Below, one piece after another: positions 1 to 9,136 of a stretch of 64,000 nt of DNA. The DNA lies in assembly GCF_030160715.1 (NCBI RefSeq), contig NZ_BSOW01000005.1, positions 62,001 to 126,000 on the forward strand, given 5' to 3'. Within the stretch, counting starts at the first letter, position 1. Every line of letters begins with the position of its first letter. The position numbers and the translations under genes are program-made. Origin of the DNA: Bradyrhizobium iriomotense (GTDB lineage: Bacteria > Pseudomonadota > Alphaproteobacteria > Rhizobiales > Xanthobacteraceae). The notes under the pieces were generated by a model. The model was not told the DNA's origin, did no database searches, and saw nothing but the letters and a program-made list of their open reading frames with translations.

Positions 1-752
1 GGCGCGCTCTTTTCCAGGAAGTAGAGCAGGTTTTCCTGCGGCAGGCCGAGCAGCTTGCGACGCCGCTCGATGCTCAGCACCGATCGGCTCTTGGTCGCAC
101 CCTTGGGCACAGTGCGCCAGAGATCGTTGAAGACTTCTTCCTCGTGCTGGCGGCGGCGCCCTGCCCGCTTCTCCTCGACGCGCAAATCGAGCTTCTTCTT
201 GCCGGGATAGCGGTCAATGCCGTGCGACATCAGCGCATGCGCGGCATCCAGCGTGCGTTCTACCTCGACCCGGCCGTAGCGCTCCTCGCATTGCGAGACG
301 TAGTTCTTGGCGAAATCGAGATAGTCCAGAATGCCGTCGGCGTCGGTCCACTGCTTGAACAAATAGTTGTTCTTGAAGAAGTGATTGTGGCCGAAGGCAG
401 CATGCGCGATCACCAGCGTCTGCATCGTCGCCGTGTTCTCCTCCATCAAATAGGAGATGCAGGGCGAGGAGTTGATGACGATCTCGTAGGCGAGGCCCAT
501 CAGGCCTTTACGGTAGGAGGCCTCGTGGAAGGCGAAGTGCTTACCGAACGACCAGTGCTTGTAGAACAGCGGCATGCCGACGGAGGAATACGCGTCCAGC
601 ATCTGCTCGGCGGTGATTACCTCGATCTGGTTCGGATAGACGTCGAGGCCGAGCTCTTTCTTCGCGACACCCTCGCAGGCATCGTGGATACGCTGCAAGG
701 TGTGGAAGTCCCAGTCCGCGCCTTCGAACAATCGCCCGGTCTTGTCCGTCAT
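1..752 (-). CDS. spoVR: SpoVR family protein (partial; C-terminus beyond the window edge)
   Basis: The first ~250 residues of a SpoVR/YcgB family protein are present; family members are usually about 500 aa, so roughly half the gene lies outside the window. The reading is continuous from ATG at 752, starting MTDKTGRLFEGADWDFHTLQ, with the conserved blocks EVITAEQMLDAYSS, MPLFYKHWSFGKHF and YEIVINSSPCISYLMEENT. Its ATG overlaps the TGA of the upstream DUF444 gene (ATGA), indicating translational coupling. The trio prkA-yeaH-spoVR is conserved in many Proteobacteria and linked to stationary-phase and stress physiology. The biochemical role of SpoVR is not established. Confidence 0.95.
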   Translation of the reverse strand, partial: MTDKTGRLFEGADWDFHTLQRIHDACEGVAKKELGLDVYPNQIEVITAEQMLDAYSSVGMPLFYKHWSFGKHFAFHEASYRKGLMGLAYEIVINSSPCISYLMEENTATMQTLVIAHAAFGHNHFFKNNYLFKQWTDADGILDYLDFAKNYVSQCEERYGRVEVERTLDAAHALMSHGIDRYPGKKKLDLRVEEKRAGRRRQHEEEVFNDLWRTVPKGATKSRSVLSIERRRKLLGLPQENLLYFLEKSA

Positions 753-2026
753 GGAGCGGCTTTCTCCTGTTTTTCGCGGCGCTGGAACAGGTCGTGGAAC
801 ACCGGGAAGATTTCGCTGCGCTCGCTGACCTTGCGCATCGACAGCGGCGCGCCGCTGTTGCGCAGGCGATCATAAAGCGTCCACAGCGAGGAATCGGAGA
901 GATCGAAGGCGCTGCCGCCGGACTCACCGACCTCGAGATAGGCGAAGAACTGGCAGACCGGCAGGATCTTCTCGGTCAGAAGCATGCCGGCGAGCTCGCC
1001 GTCGGAATAGGAGTTGTCGCCGTCGGAGGCTTGCGCCGCGTAGATGTTCCAGTCCGCCGGATTGAAGCGCTCGCGCACGATCTCGTGCATCGCCTGGAGC
1101 GCGCTCGACACCAGCGTGCCGCCGGAGGCCGGACTATAGAAGAAGGTCTGCTCGTCCACCTCCTCCGCGCGGTCGGTGTGGCGGATGAAGACGATCTCGA
1201 CGTGCTTGTAGCGGCGCTTCAGGAAGACGTAGAGCAGCATGTAGAAGCGCTTGGCGAGGTCCTTCATGTGCTCGGACATCGAGCCGGAGACGTCCATCAG
1301 GCAGAACATCACGGCCTGCGCCACCGGCTTGGGCACCGTCTCGAAGCGGCGATAGCGAATGTCGATCGGATCGATGAAGGGAATGCGCTTGGATTTCGCC
1401 TTCAGCTTCTCGAGCTCGGCGACGAGCGCAGCGCGCTCGTCTTCGTCGGTGCATTCGGCGATCCTGGCTTCCAGCTCGTCCATCTCGTCCTTGCGCGGAC
1501 GGCGCAGCGCGATGCGGCGGGCGAGCGCGAGCCTGACGGTTCGGCTGACGGAGATGTTCGCGGGCGAGCCGGACGTGGTGTAGCCGGCGCGCTGGATGCC
1601 CTCGCTCTCGGTCTGCGCGATCTTGCGCTTGGCGAGATCGGGAAGCTCGAGATCGTCGAGGAAGAGATCGACGAACTCGTCGCGGGAGAGGACAAAGCGG
1701 AAGGCGTCCTCGCTGTCGCCTTCGCCGGGACCGGAGTCCTTGGCGCTGCCCTGCCCCGAGCGCTGTAGATAGTCGCCCTCGATGAACTTCTTGTTCCCGG
1801 GCAACACCATGTCGCGCGTGCCGCCTTCGCGGCGGAAGCGCGGCTCGTGCATCCCGTCGAGGGGGATCGTAACCTCACCACCCTCCAGGACGTCCTTGAT
1901 ATCGCGTTCCTGCGAGGTCTTCTTGACGGCGCCCTGCACCAGGGATTTGGCCCGACGCAAGAACCGCTGGCGGTTCTCAAGACTCTTACCGCCCGGATTC
2001 AGGCGCCTGTCAACAATATGGGCCAC
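749..2026 (-). CDS. yeaH: DUF444 family protein (YeaH/YhbH type)
   Basis: A 425-aa protein typical of the DUF444/YeaH family. The N-terminus (MAHIVDRRLNPGGKSLENRQ) and the blocks DMVLPGNKKFIEGDYLQR and RIPFIDPIDIRYR are characteristic. Around residues 243-250 it has a von Willebrand A-type metal-site motif, DVSGSMS, suggesting a protein-interaction domain. It lies 13 bp after prkA and overlaps spoVR by 4 bp, so it is the middle gene of a three-gene operon. In E. coli the homologue is co-expressed with the PrkA-type kinase YeaG under nitrogen starvation and sigma-S. A specific partner cannot be read from the sequence. Confidence 0.95.
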   Translation of the reverse strand: MAHIVDRRLNPGGKSLENRQRFLRRAKSLVQGAVKKTSQERDIKDVLEGGEVTIPLDGMHEPRFRREGGTRDMVLPGNKKFIEGDYLQRSGQGSAKDSGPGEGDSEDAFRFVLSRDEFVDLFLDDLELPDLAKRKIAQTESEGIQRAGYTTSGSPANISVSRTVRLALARRIALRRPRKDEMDELEARIAECTDEDERAALVAELEKLKAKSKRIPFIDPIDIRYRRFETVPKPVAQAVMFCLMDVSGSMSEHMKDLAKRFYMLLYVFLKRRYKHVEIVFIRHTDRAEEVDEQTFFYSPASGGTLVSSALQAMHEIVRERFNPADWNIYAAQASDGDNSYSDGELAGMLLTEKILPVCQFFAYLEVGESGGSAFDLSDSSLWTLYDRLRNSGAPLSMRKVSERSEIFPVFHDLFQRREKQEKAAP

Positions 2027-2039
2027 TTTCTCATCCGCC

Positions 2040-3983
2040 TCAACCGGCCTGCTTCACGCGCATGTACCACTCGACAAGCCGGCGAACCTGACGCTCGGTG
2101 TAGCCGCGCTCCACCATGCGTGCGACAAACTCGCCGTGCTTCTTTTCGGTCTCGCCGTCCTTCTTCGACCCGAACGAGATTACCGGAAGCAGGTCCTCGA
2201 CCTGAGAGAATATCCGCTTTTCGATCACGTCGCGAATCTTCTCGTAAGAGGTCCAGTTCGGATTCTTGCCACTGTTCTGAGCCCTGGCCCGTAACGAGAA
2301 TTTGACCACCTCGTTCCGGAAGTCCTTCGGGTTGGCAATGCCGGCCGGCTTCTCGATCTTGGTCAGCTCCTGGTTCAACAACTCGCGATCAAGCAACTGG
2401 CCCGTATCCGGGTCCTTGAAGTCCTGATCCTCGATCCACGCATCTGCATAGTCTACGTAGCGATCGAAAAGGTTCTGGCCATAGTCCGTGTAGGATTCGA
2501 GATAAGCCTTCTGGATCTCGTTACCGATGAATTCGGCGTAGCGCGGGGCGAGTTCCGCCTTGATGAATTCGAGGTAGCGCTTCTCGGTTTCCTCGGGCAG
2601 CTGCTCGCGGCGGATCGACTGTTCCAGCGCGTACATCAGGTGCACGGCGTCGGCGGCGACTTCCTGCGGATCGTGGTTGAAGGTCGCAGCCAGGATCTTG
2701 AAGGCGAAGCGGGTGGAGACGCCATCCATGCCCTCGTCGACGCCGGCGGCATCGCGGTATTCCTGGACGCTGCGCGCCTTCGGATCGGACTCCTTCAGGC
2801 TCTCGCCGTCATACACCCGCATCTTGCCGAACAGGGTAGAGTTCTCGTGCCTGCGCAGGCGCGACATCACCGAGAAACGTGCCATCGTCTCCAGCGTCGA
2901 CGGCGCGCACGGCGCAGATGCGAGCTCGGAGCCCTGGATCAGCTTCTCGTAGATCTTCTGCTCTTCTGTGACCCGCAGCACGTACGGCACCTTGATCACG
3001 CAGATGCGGTCGATGAAGGCTTCGTTGTTCTTGTTGGACTTGAAGCTCGCCCACTCGGCCTCGTTCGAGTGCGCGAGGATGATGCCGGTGAACGGGATCG
3101 CGCCGATATTCTCGGTGCCGATGTAGTTGCCCTCCTGCGTCGCGGTGAGCAGCGGGTGCAGCATCTTGATGGGCGCCTTGAACATCTCGACGAATTCGAG
3201 GATGCCCTGGTTGGCGCGGTTGAGACCACCGGAATAGCTGTACGCATCGGGGTCGTTCTGCGCGTAGGTCTCGAGCTTGCGGATGTCGACCTTGCCGACC
3301 AGCGAGGAGATGTCCTGGTTGTTCTCGTCACCGGGCTCGGTCTTGGCGATCGCGATCTGGCGCAGCCGCGAAGGCTGGATTTTCGCGACTCTGAACTGAG
3401 AAATGTCGCCGCCAAAGGCCTCGAGCCGCTTGTAGCACCACGGGCTCATCAGGCCGGTGAGACGCCGGCGCGGAATGCCGTACTTCTCTTCCAGCATCGG
3501 ACCGAGCTGATCGGGATCGAACAGGCTGAGCGGGCTCTCGAACACGGGCGAGAGTTCGTCGCCGGCCTTGAGTACGTAGATCGGCTGCACCTCCATCAGC
3601 GACTTCAGCCGCTCGGCGAGCGAGGATTTGCCGCCACCGACCGGGCCGAGCAGATAAAGGATCTGCTTGCGTTCTTCGAGGCCTTGCGCGGCGTGACGGA
3701 AGAAACCAACGATGCGTTCGATCGTTTCCTCCATGCCGTAGAAGCCGGCGAAGGCTGGATAGGTGCGGATCGTACGGTTCAAAAAAATACGGCCAAGGCG
3801 TGGGTCCTTGGCCGTGTCAATCGTCTGGGGTTCACCGATCGCAGCTAGTAGTCGCTCGGCTGAATTCGCGTATTTCATGGGATCGCTTCGACACGATTCC
3901 AGATATTCCGCCATCGACATGTCGTGCTGGCTTCTCGCCTCGAACGACCGAGCGAAAGCGTTGAACAAAGAATCGTTGTACAT
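2040..3983 (-). CDS. prkA: PrkA serine protein kinase (YeaG type)
   Basis: A 647-aa protein of the PrkA/YeaG family, with an AAA+-like N-terminal domain and a C-terminal PrkA kinase-type domain. The Walker A motif GPVGGGKSS lies near residues 112-120; the usual start (MYNDSLFNAFARSFEAR) and the SYSGGLNRANQGILEFVEMFK block are present. It is the first gene of the prkA-yeaH-spoVR operon. A perfect EcfG-type promoter (GGAAC-N17-CGTT) ends 37 bp before the ATG, so stress control is likely. The protein was first described as a serine kinase; other work suggests AAA+ protease-like activity in some homologues. The substrate here is unknown. Confidence 0.97.
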   Translation of the reverse strand: MYNDSLFNAFARSFEARSQHDMSMAEYLESCRSDPMKYANSAERLLAAIGEPQTIDTAKDPRLGRIFLNRTIRTYPAFAGFYGMEETIERIVGFFRHAAQGLEERKQILYLLGPVGGGKSSLAERLKSLMEVQPIYVLKAGDELSPVFESPLSLFDPDQLGPMLEEKYGIPRRRLTGLMSPWCYKRLEAFGGDISQFRVAKIQPSRLRQIAIAKTEPGDENNQDISSLVGKVDIRKLETYAQNDPDAYSYSGGLNRANQGILEFVEMFKAPIKMLHPLLTATQEGNYIGTENIGAIPFTGIILAHSNEAEWASFKSNKNNEAFIDRICVIKVPYVLRVTEEQKIYEKLIQGSELASAPCAPSTLETMARFSVMSRLRRHENSTLFGKMRVYDGESLKESDPKARSVQEYRDAAGVDEGMDGVSTRFAFKILAATFNHDPQEVAADAVHLMYALEQSIRREQLPEETEKRYLEFIKAELAPRYAEFIGNEIQKAYLESYTDYGQNLFDRYVDYADAWIEDQDFKDPDTGQLLDRELLNQELTKIEKPAGIANPKDFRNEVVKFSLRARAQNSGKNPNWTSYEKIRDVIEKRIFSQVEDLLPVISFGSKKDGETEKKHGEFVARMVERGYTERQVRRLVEWYMRVKQAG

Positions 3984-4284
3984 GATCCCTCTCCGCGTGA
4001 TTTCCGCTTACTCAAGCTGAAACGAAAGCAGTTACCGGACCGTTCCGTTGCGCCCGTTTCGAATCAGCATGAGCACATGACGATCATTGGACACCCGGGC
4101 GCCATCTCGGCGCAACGCACAACGTAGGCACCGGGTGAGTTACGAACAGGCACCTGCCTGTTATTTATGCGAATCTATACCCGTATTCGCTAATTTCCAG
4201 CAAATGTCGCCCTGCCGCAACATCCGGGCGTTACCGGGGATGAGTCCATCCGCAGCGCAGCATAGCGGCCCGCCGGCGGCGAAC
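3984..4284. other. Intergenic region upstream of prkA
   Basis: About 300 bp between the prkA start and the stop codon of the next minus-strand gene. Apart from the EcfG-type promoter near the prkA end, I see no coding signal, strong hairpin with a T-run or repeat. The middle part (4150-4200) is locally AT-rich. Confidence 0.6.
4021..4046 (-). promoter_or_regulatory. EcfG-type general stress promoter of prkA
   Basis: On the minus strand the sequence reads GGAAC (4046-4042), 17 bases, then CGTT (4024-4021), which fits the alphaproteobacterial EcfG/RpoE2 consensus exactly. The -10 lies 37 bp upstream of the prkA ATG, giving a predicted leader of about 30 nt. Confidence 0.75.
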
Positions 4285-4917
4285 TTATGACGCTTTGACG
4301 GCGAAGCTTTGAGCGTCGTGATGGCTATTCTGTTGCAATGCGGTGCGCCGTTCGCTCGCATCGTGACAAGCCTGGCAGGCTTGCAGCAACGTCGCGAAGT
4401 CCGTCGCCAGCCCGGCCGGATCGATAACGATGACATCCGCATCACTCTGCGGCGAGACCGCGCGCCTGCTCCTGACGCAGCGAAGTTGCCGGCGCAGCGC
4501 CGGCGTCGGCGTCAGCACAACGGTTTTGCATCCACGGCTTTCGCGCACCGAAACATCTTCGATCGAGTCCCAGAGCAGGAATTCATTGCCGTTACGCAGA
4601 TCACGGATGCCGTAGCGACTGACGATGACGACCGGTCCCCGCTCGGCCGGCAACATCCAGATCAACCGGCAGGTGACGAGCCCGAACAGCAGGACACCCG
4701 CGCAGCCCGCCGCCCGCTCGTAGGCGCCGAGTCCACCCCACAGCTCGAAGGCAAGCGCGGCGCTGAGAAGGGTCATGCCAAACCCCAGGGCAATCAGTCG
4801 TCCGAGGCGGGGAAAGCTATGGCCGATCTCGAGATCGTCGGACGCATCGAGGTCGGCAGGAAAGGCCGATCGACACGGCGTGACCGCAATCGCAAGGCCG
4901 TCAGAATCTGCGTGCAT
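4285..4917 (-). CDS. Membrane protein with PH-like C-terminal region (STM3941-like), unknown function
   Basis: A 210-aa hypothetical protein. Two adjacent hydrophobic segments (about residues 39-60 and 70-88) predict a membrane hairpin. They are followed by a soluble part starting VVIVSRYGIRDLRNGNEFL and LWDSIEDVSVRESRGCKTV. That arrangement, a membrane hairpin followed by a 'V-S-xxGIxD ... WxxIxxV' stretch, resembles STM3941/PH-like domain proteins. It stands alone on the minus strand, divergent from the sugar-phosphate operon. I cannot assign a function; the PH-like reading rests on pattern alone. Confidence 0.75.
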   Translation of the reverse strand: MHADSDGLAIAVTPCRSAFPADLDASDDLEIGHSFPRLGRLIALGFGMTLLSAALAFELWGGLGAYERAAGCAGVLLFGLVTCRLIWMLPAERGPVVIVSRYGIRDLRNGNEFLLWDSIEDVSVRESRGCKTVVLTPTPALRRQLRCVRSRRAVSPQSDADVIVIDPAGLATDFATLLQACQACHDASERRTALQQNSHHDAQSFAVKAS

Positions 4918-5257
4918 GCTTATCCCCCAGCATGGCAGTTCATGAATGAACTAACGCAACCCGCCGTACGGGCAAATGCTTGAGCCCGCGAGAGAACACT
5001 CCGTTCAGCGATGGCTGACGCTACGCCACAGACTCTGGCCGAGAAGCTTGCTCCGGCCGAGAAGCTTGCGGCGAACGACTTTCACGCAACGGGACAACCG
5101 ATCGGCTGGATCGCTATGATCTCACCAGAGTTATGCCGGGAGTATGACGCACATACCCTTGATTGGTTCCCTCCCAAGGCCGTGTTAACACACCATAGCG
5201 CGTCAGGACCGGCGCTGGAACCCCTCGCCCGCCACCGGCTCGGAGAAAAGAGAGACC
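4918..5257. other. Intergenic region between the divergent membrane-protein gene and tal-pgi
   Basis: About 340 bp. A 15-bp segment, ggccgagaagcttgc, occurs twice in tandem (5038-5052 and 5056-5070). A possible housekeeping promoter for tal-pgi is TTGATT at 5159-5164 with TGTTAA about 18 bp downstream. A short plus-strand open frame (5011-5334) runs through here but shows no family resemblance and overlaps tal-pgi, so it is not called. Confidence 0.5.
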
Positions 5258-8107
5258 ATGAATCCCGTCAAAGAACTGGAAAAGCACGGACAGGCCGTCT
5301 GGCTCGACTTCCTGGCCCGCGGCTTCATCGCTAAGGGCGACCTGAAGCAGCTGATCGAGACCGATGGCGTCAAGGGCGTCACCTCCAACCCGTCGATCTT
5401 CGAAAAGGCGATCGGCAGCTCGGACGAATATGACGCCCCGATCGGCAAGGCGCTGAAGCGCGGCGACCGTCCGGTCGCCGACCTCTTCGAGCAACTCGCG
5501 GTCGAAGACATCCAGAATGCCGCCGACGTGCTGCGTCCGGTCTATAACCGCCTGGAGGGCCAGGACGGCTTCGTCAGCCTGGAGGTGTCGCCCTATCTGG
5601 CGATGGATACCAAGGGGACGGTCGCGGAAGCCCGGCGGCTCTGGAAGGATGTCAATCGCAAAAACTTGATGGTCAAGGTGCCGGCAACGCCGGAGGGCCT
5701 GCCGGCCATCGAGCAGCTCATCGGCGACGGCATCAGCGTCAACATCACCCTGTTGTTCTCCAAGGAGGTCTATCTGGAGGTCGCCGAGGCCTATCTTGCG
5801 GGCCTTGAGAAATACGTGGCGGGCGGCGGCGATCCGTCGCATGTCGCAAGTGTCGCAAGCTTCTTCGTCAGCCGTATCGACACCGTGGTCGACAAGCAGC
5901 TCGACGACAAGATCGCCCGGGCCAACGACCCCAGCGAAAAGGAGCGCCTGGCGGCGCTCAAGGGCAAGGTCGCGATCGCGAATGCAAAGCTCGCCTACCA
6001 GGACTACAAGCGCCTGTTTTCCGGGCCACGCTGGGACAAGCTCGCCGCCAAGGGCGCCAAGCCGCAGCGGATGCTGTGGGCCTCCACCGGCACCAAGAAC
6101 AAGGACTATCGCGACGTCCTCTATGTCGAGGAGTTGATCGGCCCGAACACCATCAACACCGTGCCGCCGGCGACGCTGGATGCGTTCCGCGACCATGGCA
6201 AGCTGCGCGACAGCCTGGAGGAAAATGTCGAGGAGGCCGCGCGCGTGCTGGAGGAGCTCGAGCGCTCCGGCATCTCCCTTGACGAGATCACAGCGGAGCT
6301 CGTCAAGGACGGCGTGAAGCTGTTTGCCGACGCCGCCGACAAGCTCTATGGCGCAGTCGCCTCCAAGCGCGCCACCGTGCTCGGGGCCGCGATCGACCGC
6401 CAGCAGCTTGCGCTCGGTGACGGGCTCGGCAAGGCCGTGACCAAGAGCACCGAAGAGTGGCGGGCCTCGGCAAAAATCCGCAGGCTCTGGCGGCACGACA
6501 AATCGGTCTGGACCGGTGCGGATGAGAACAAGTGGCTCGGCTGGCTCGACTGCGCGGCGAAGGCCGACATCGCCGACTATGCGGACTACGCAGGCCGCGT
6601 GAAGGGCCAAAAATTCTCCGACGCCGTCGTGCTCGGCATGGGCGGATCGAGCCTGGGACCTGAAGTGCTCGCCGAGACCTTCGCACGCAAGGCGGGCTTC
6701 CCGAAGCTGCACGTGCTCGACTCCACCGACCCAACGCAGGTGCGGGCGATGGAGGCCAAGATCGACATCGCCAATACCGTGTTCATCGTGTCCAGCAAGT
6801 CCGGCGGCACGACCGAACCGAACGCGATGAAGGATTATTTCTACGACCGTGTCGCGCAAGCGGTCGGCTCCTCCGTCAAGACCGGCCATCGCTTCATCGC
6901 GGTCACCGACCCCGGCTCGTCGCTGGAGAAGGCCGCCAAGACGCTGAACTATGCCCGCATCTTCCACGGCGAGCCCTCGATCGGCGGGCGCTATTCGGTC
7001 CTGTCCCCCTTTGGCCTCGTGCCGGCCGCGACCGCCGGCATCGATGTCGGAAGCTTCATCAAGCATACGCTCGCCATGGTGCGCTCCTGTGGGCCGGACG
7101 TGCCGCCGCATGAAAATCCCGGCGTGCAGCTCGGCCTTGCCATGGGGCTCGCCGGCCTCGAGGGTCGCGACAAGGTGACGATCTTCTCGTCGAAGAAGAT
7201 CGCCGATTTCGGCGCCTGGGCCGAGCAGCTGATCGCGGAATCGACCGGCAAGGAGGGCAAGGGCCTGATCCCGATCGACGGCGAACCGCTCGGAGATCCC
7301 CACATTTACGGCAACGACCGCTTCTTCGTCGACATCCGCACCGAGAGCGAGCTCGACGCTGCTCACGAGGAAAAACTCGCCGCACTCGAGCGCGCGGGTC
7401 ACCCCGTGGTGCGTATCGTCATGAAGTCGGTCGACCATCTCGGCCAGGAGTTCTTCCGCTTCGAGATGGCGACCGCGGTCGCGGGCTCCATCCTCGGCAT
7501 CAACCCATTCGACCAGCCGGACGTGGAAGCAGCCAAGATCAAGACCCGCGAACTGACGGCCGCGTTCGAGAAGACCGGCGCACTGCCGCCAGAAGCGCCG
7601 GTCGTCAGCACCGCGGACGCCGACCTCTACACTGACGACGCCAACGCCGCGGCGCTCCGTGCCGCCGGCGCGAACGGCGACCTCACCTCGTGGCTAAGAG
7701 CGCATCTCGGCCGCTCCCGGCAAGGCGACTATGTCGCCCTGCTCGGCTACATCGCGCGCGACAAGACCACGATCGAGGCTTTGCAGGCGATGCGGACGGA
7801 GGTGCTCGAAAAGCGCCATGTCGCCACCGCAGCGGAATTCGGCCCGCGCTTCCTGCATTCGACCGGGCAGGCCTACAAGGGCGGGCCCGACTCCGGCGTG
7901 TTCCTGCAAATCACGACCGACGACGCCAAGGACCTTCCGGTGCCGGGCCAGAAGGCCAGCTTTGGCGTCATCAAGGCGGCGCAGGCGCGTGGCGACTTCG
8001 ACGTGCTCACCGAGCGCGGACGACGCGCGCTCCGCGTGCATCTGAAAGGCGGGCTGAAGAAAGGCCTCGCCGCGCTGAACGCCGCGCTCTCGCAAGCGCT
8101 GAACTGA
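5258..8107 (+). CDS. tal-pgi: Bifunctional transaldolase / glucose-6-phosphate isomerase
   Basis: A 949-aa fusion. The N-terminal ~370 residues are transaldolase: [13 protein letters not shown] near residue 50 and the Schiff-base lysine K140 in NLMVKVPAT. The C-terminal ~560 residues are phosphoglucose isomerase: [12 protein letters not shown] near residue 460 and [13 protein letters not shown] near residue 512. The fusion links the non-oxidative pentose phosphate pathway with entry of fructose-6-phosphate to the oxidative branch. It heads an operon with gnd, zwf, pgl and gntK: gnd starts 14 bp downstream. The ATG at 5258 is preceded by ggagaaaagagagacc, a good ribosome site. Such fusions occur in several alphaproteobacteria and cyanobacteria. 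Confidence 0.96.
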   Translation: MNPVKELEKHGQAVWLDFLARGFIAKGDLKQLIETDGVKGVTSNPSIFEKAIGSSDEYDAPIGKALKRGDRPVADLFEQLAVEDIQNAADVLRPVYNRLEGQDGFVSLEVSPYLAMDTKGTVAEARRLWKDVNRKNLMVKVPATPEGLPAIEQLIGDGISVNITLLFSKEVYLEVAEAYLAGLEKYVAGGGDPSHVASVASFFVSRIDTVVDKQLDDKIARANDPSEKERLAALKGKVAIANAKLAYQDYKRLFSGPRWDKLAAKGAKPQRMLWASTGTKNKDYRDVLYVEELIGPNTINTVPPATLDAFRDHGKLRDSLEENVEEAARVLEELERSGISLDEITAELVKDGVKLFADAADKLYGAVASKRATVLGAAIDRQQLALGDGLGKAVTKSTEEWRASAKIRRLWRHDKSVWTGADENKWLGWLDCAAKADIADYADYAGRVKGQKFSDAVVLGMGGSSLGPEVLAETFARKAGFPKLHVLDSTDPTQVRAMEAKIDIANTVFIVSSKSGGTTEPNAMKDYFYDRVAQAVGSSVKTGHRFIAVTDPGSSLEKAAKTLNYARIFHGEPSIGGRYSVLSPFGLVPAATAGIDVGSFIKHTLAMVRSCGPDVPPHENPGVQLGLAMGLAGLEGRDKVTIFSSKKIADFGAWAEQLIAESTGKEGKGLIPIDGEPLGDPHIYGNDRFFVDIRTESELDAAHEEKLAALERAGHPVVRIVMKSVDHLGQEFFRFEMATAVAGSILGINPFDQPDVEAAKIKTRELTAAFEKTGALPPEAPVVSTADADLYTDDANAAALRAAGANGDLTSWLRAHLGRSRQGDYVALLGYIARDKTTIEALQAMRTEVLEKRHVATAAEFGPRFLHSTGQAYKGGPDSGVFLQITTDDAKDLPVPGQKASFGVIKAAQARGDFDVLTERGRRALRVHLKGGLKKGLAALNAALSQALN

Positions 8108-8121
8108 AAGAGGATACGTCA

Positions 8122-9123
8122 ATGCAGCTCGGCATGATCGGCCTCGGCCGGATGGGCGGCAACATTGTCCGCCGGCTGGTGCGGAACGGCCATTCGGCCG
8201 TGGTCTACGACAAGGACGCCAAGGCCGTCGCCGGCCTCGCCGCCGACGGCGCGCAAGGCGCGAGTACGCTGGAGGAGTTCGTCGCAAAGCTCGACAAGCC
8301 GCGCGCCGCCTGGGTGATGCTGCCCGCCGGTCGCATCACCGAGACCACGATCGAGGCGCTTGCGAAGCTGATGGACGCCGGCGACGTCATCATCGACGGC
8401 GGCAACACGTTCTGGCAGGACGACGTCCGCCGCGGCAAGGCGCTGAAGGAGCGCGGCATCCACTATGTCGACGTCGGCACATCCGGCGGCGTCTGGGGGC
8501 TGGATCGCGGCTATTGCATGATGATCGGCGGCGACAAGGCCGTCGTCGACCGGCTCGATCCGATCTTCGGCACGCTTGCGCCCGGCGCAGGTGACATTCC
8601 GCGTACGCCGGGGCGTGAGGACCGCGATCCCCGCATCGAGCAGGGCTACATCCATGCCGGCCCGATCGGCGCGGGCCATTTCGTCAAGATGATCCACAAC
8701 GGCATCGAGTACGGCCTGATGCAGGCTTATGCCGAGGGTTTTGACATCCTCAAGAACGCCAGCACCGAGGCGCTGCCGGCGGATCATCGTTTCGATTTCG
8801 ATCTCGCCGACATTGCCGAGGTGTGGCGGCGCGGCAGCGTGATCCCGTCCTGGCTGCTCGACCTGACCTCGACCGCGCTCGCCGACAGCCCAGCGCTGTC
8901 GGAATATTCGGGGTTCGTGGAGGATTCCGGCGAAGGCCGATGGACCGTGAATGCGGCGATCGACGAGGCGGTGCCGGCCGAAGTGCTGACTGCGGCGCTG
9001 TTTGCCCGCTTCCGCTCGCGCAAGGAGCACACCTTCGCGGAGAAAATTCTCTCCGCCATGCGCGCCGGCTTCGGCGGGCACAAGGAGCCGAAGCAACCGG
9101 ACGCGTCCAAGCCCAAAGCCTGA
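8122..9123 (+). CDS. gnd: 6-phosphogluconate dehydrogenase, decarboxylating (short form)
   Basis: A 333-aa protein of the short Gnd class (about 300-340 aa; classical enzymes have ~470). The N-terminal dinucleotide fold is [20 protein letters not shown]. The conserved substrate block is [20 protein letters not shown], followed by [20 protein letters not shown] carrying the catalytic lysine. It converts 6-phosphogluconate to ribulose-5-phosphate and CO2. The residue after the second beta strand is Asp-Lys (VYDKDAK), so NAD+ rather than NADP+ is possible; this is inference. The ATG at 8122 was chosen because the glycine motif falls at residues 7-14 and it follows gaaagagga. Confidence 0.95.
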   Translation: MQLGMIGLGRMGGNIVRRLVRNGHSAVVYDKDAKAVAGLAADGAQGASTLEEFVAKLDKPRAAWVMLPAGRITETTIEALAKLMDAGDVIIDGGNTFWQDDVRRGKALKERGIHYVDVGTSGGVWGLDRGYCMMIGGDKAVVDRLDPIFGTLAPGAGDIPRTPGREDRDPRIEQGYIHAGPIGAGHFVKMIHNGIEYGLMQAYAEGFDILKNASTEALPADHRFDFDLADIAEVWRRGSVIPSWLLDLTSTALADSPALSEYSGFVEDSGEGRWTVNAAIDEAVPAEVLTAALFARFRSRKEHTFAEKILSAMRAGFGGHKEPKQPDASKPKA

Positions 9124-9136
9124 AGGCCAGTCATTC

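Noticed and set aside
144..1768. Long plus-strand open frames opposite spoVR and the DUF444 gene
   Set aside because: High G+C keeps the antisense frames open; products have no family resemblance and the minus-strand genes are clear.
5146..5170. GGAAC-N16-CGTC on the minus strand
   Set aside because: One mismatch in the -10, and more than 220 bp from the nearest minus-strand start; likely chance.
5011..5334. 107-aa plus-strand frame before tal-pgi
   Set aside because: It overlaps the tal-pgi start, includes a tandem 15-bp repeat and resembles no family.
5114..7438. 774-aa minus-strand frame opposite tal-pgi
   Set aside because: Antisense of a well-identified gene; the translation is His/Arg/Val-rich without domain signatures.
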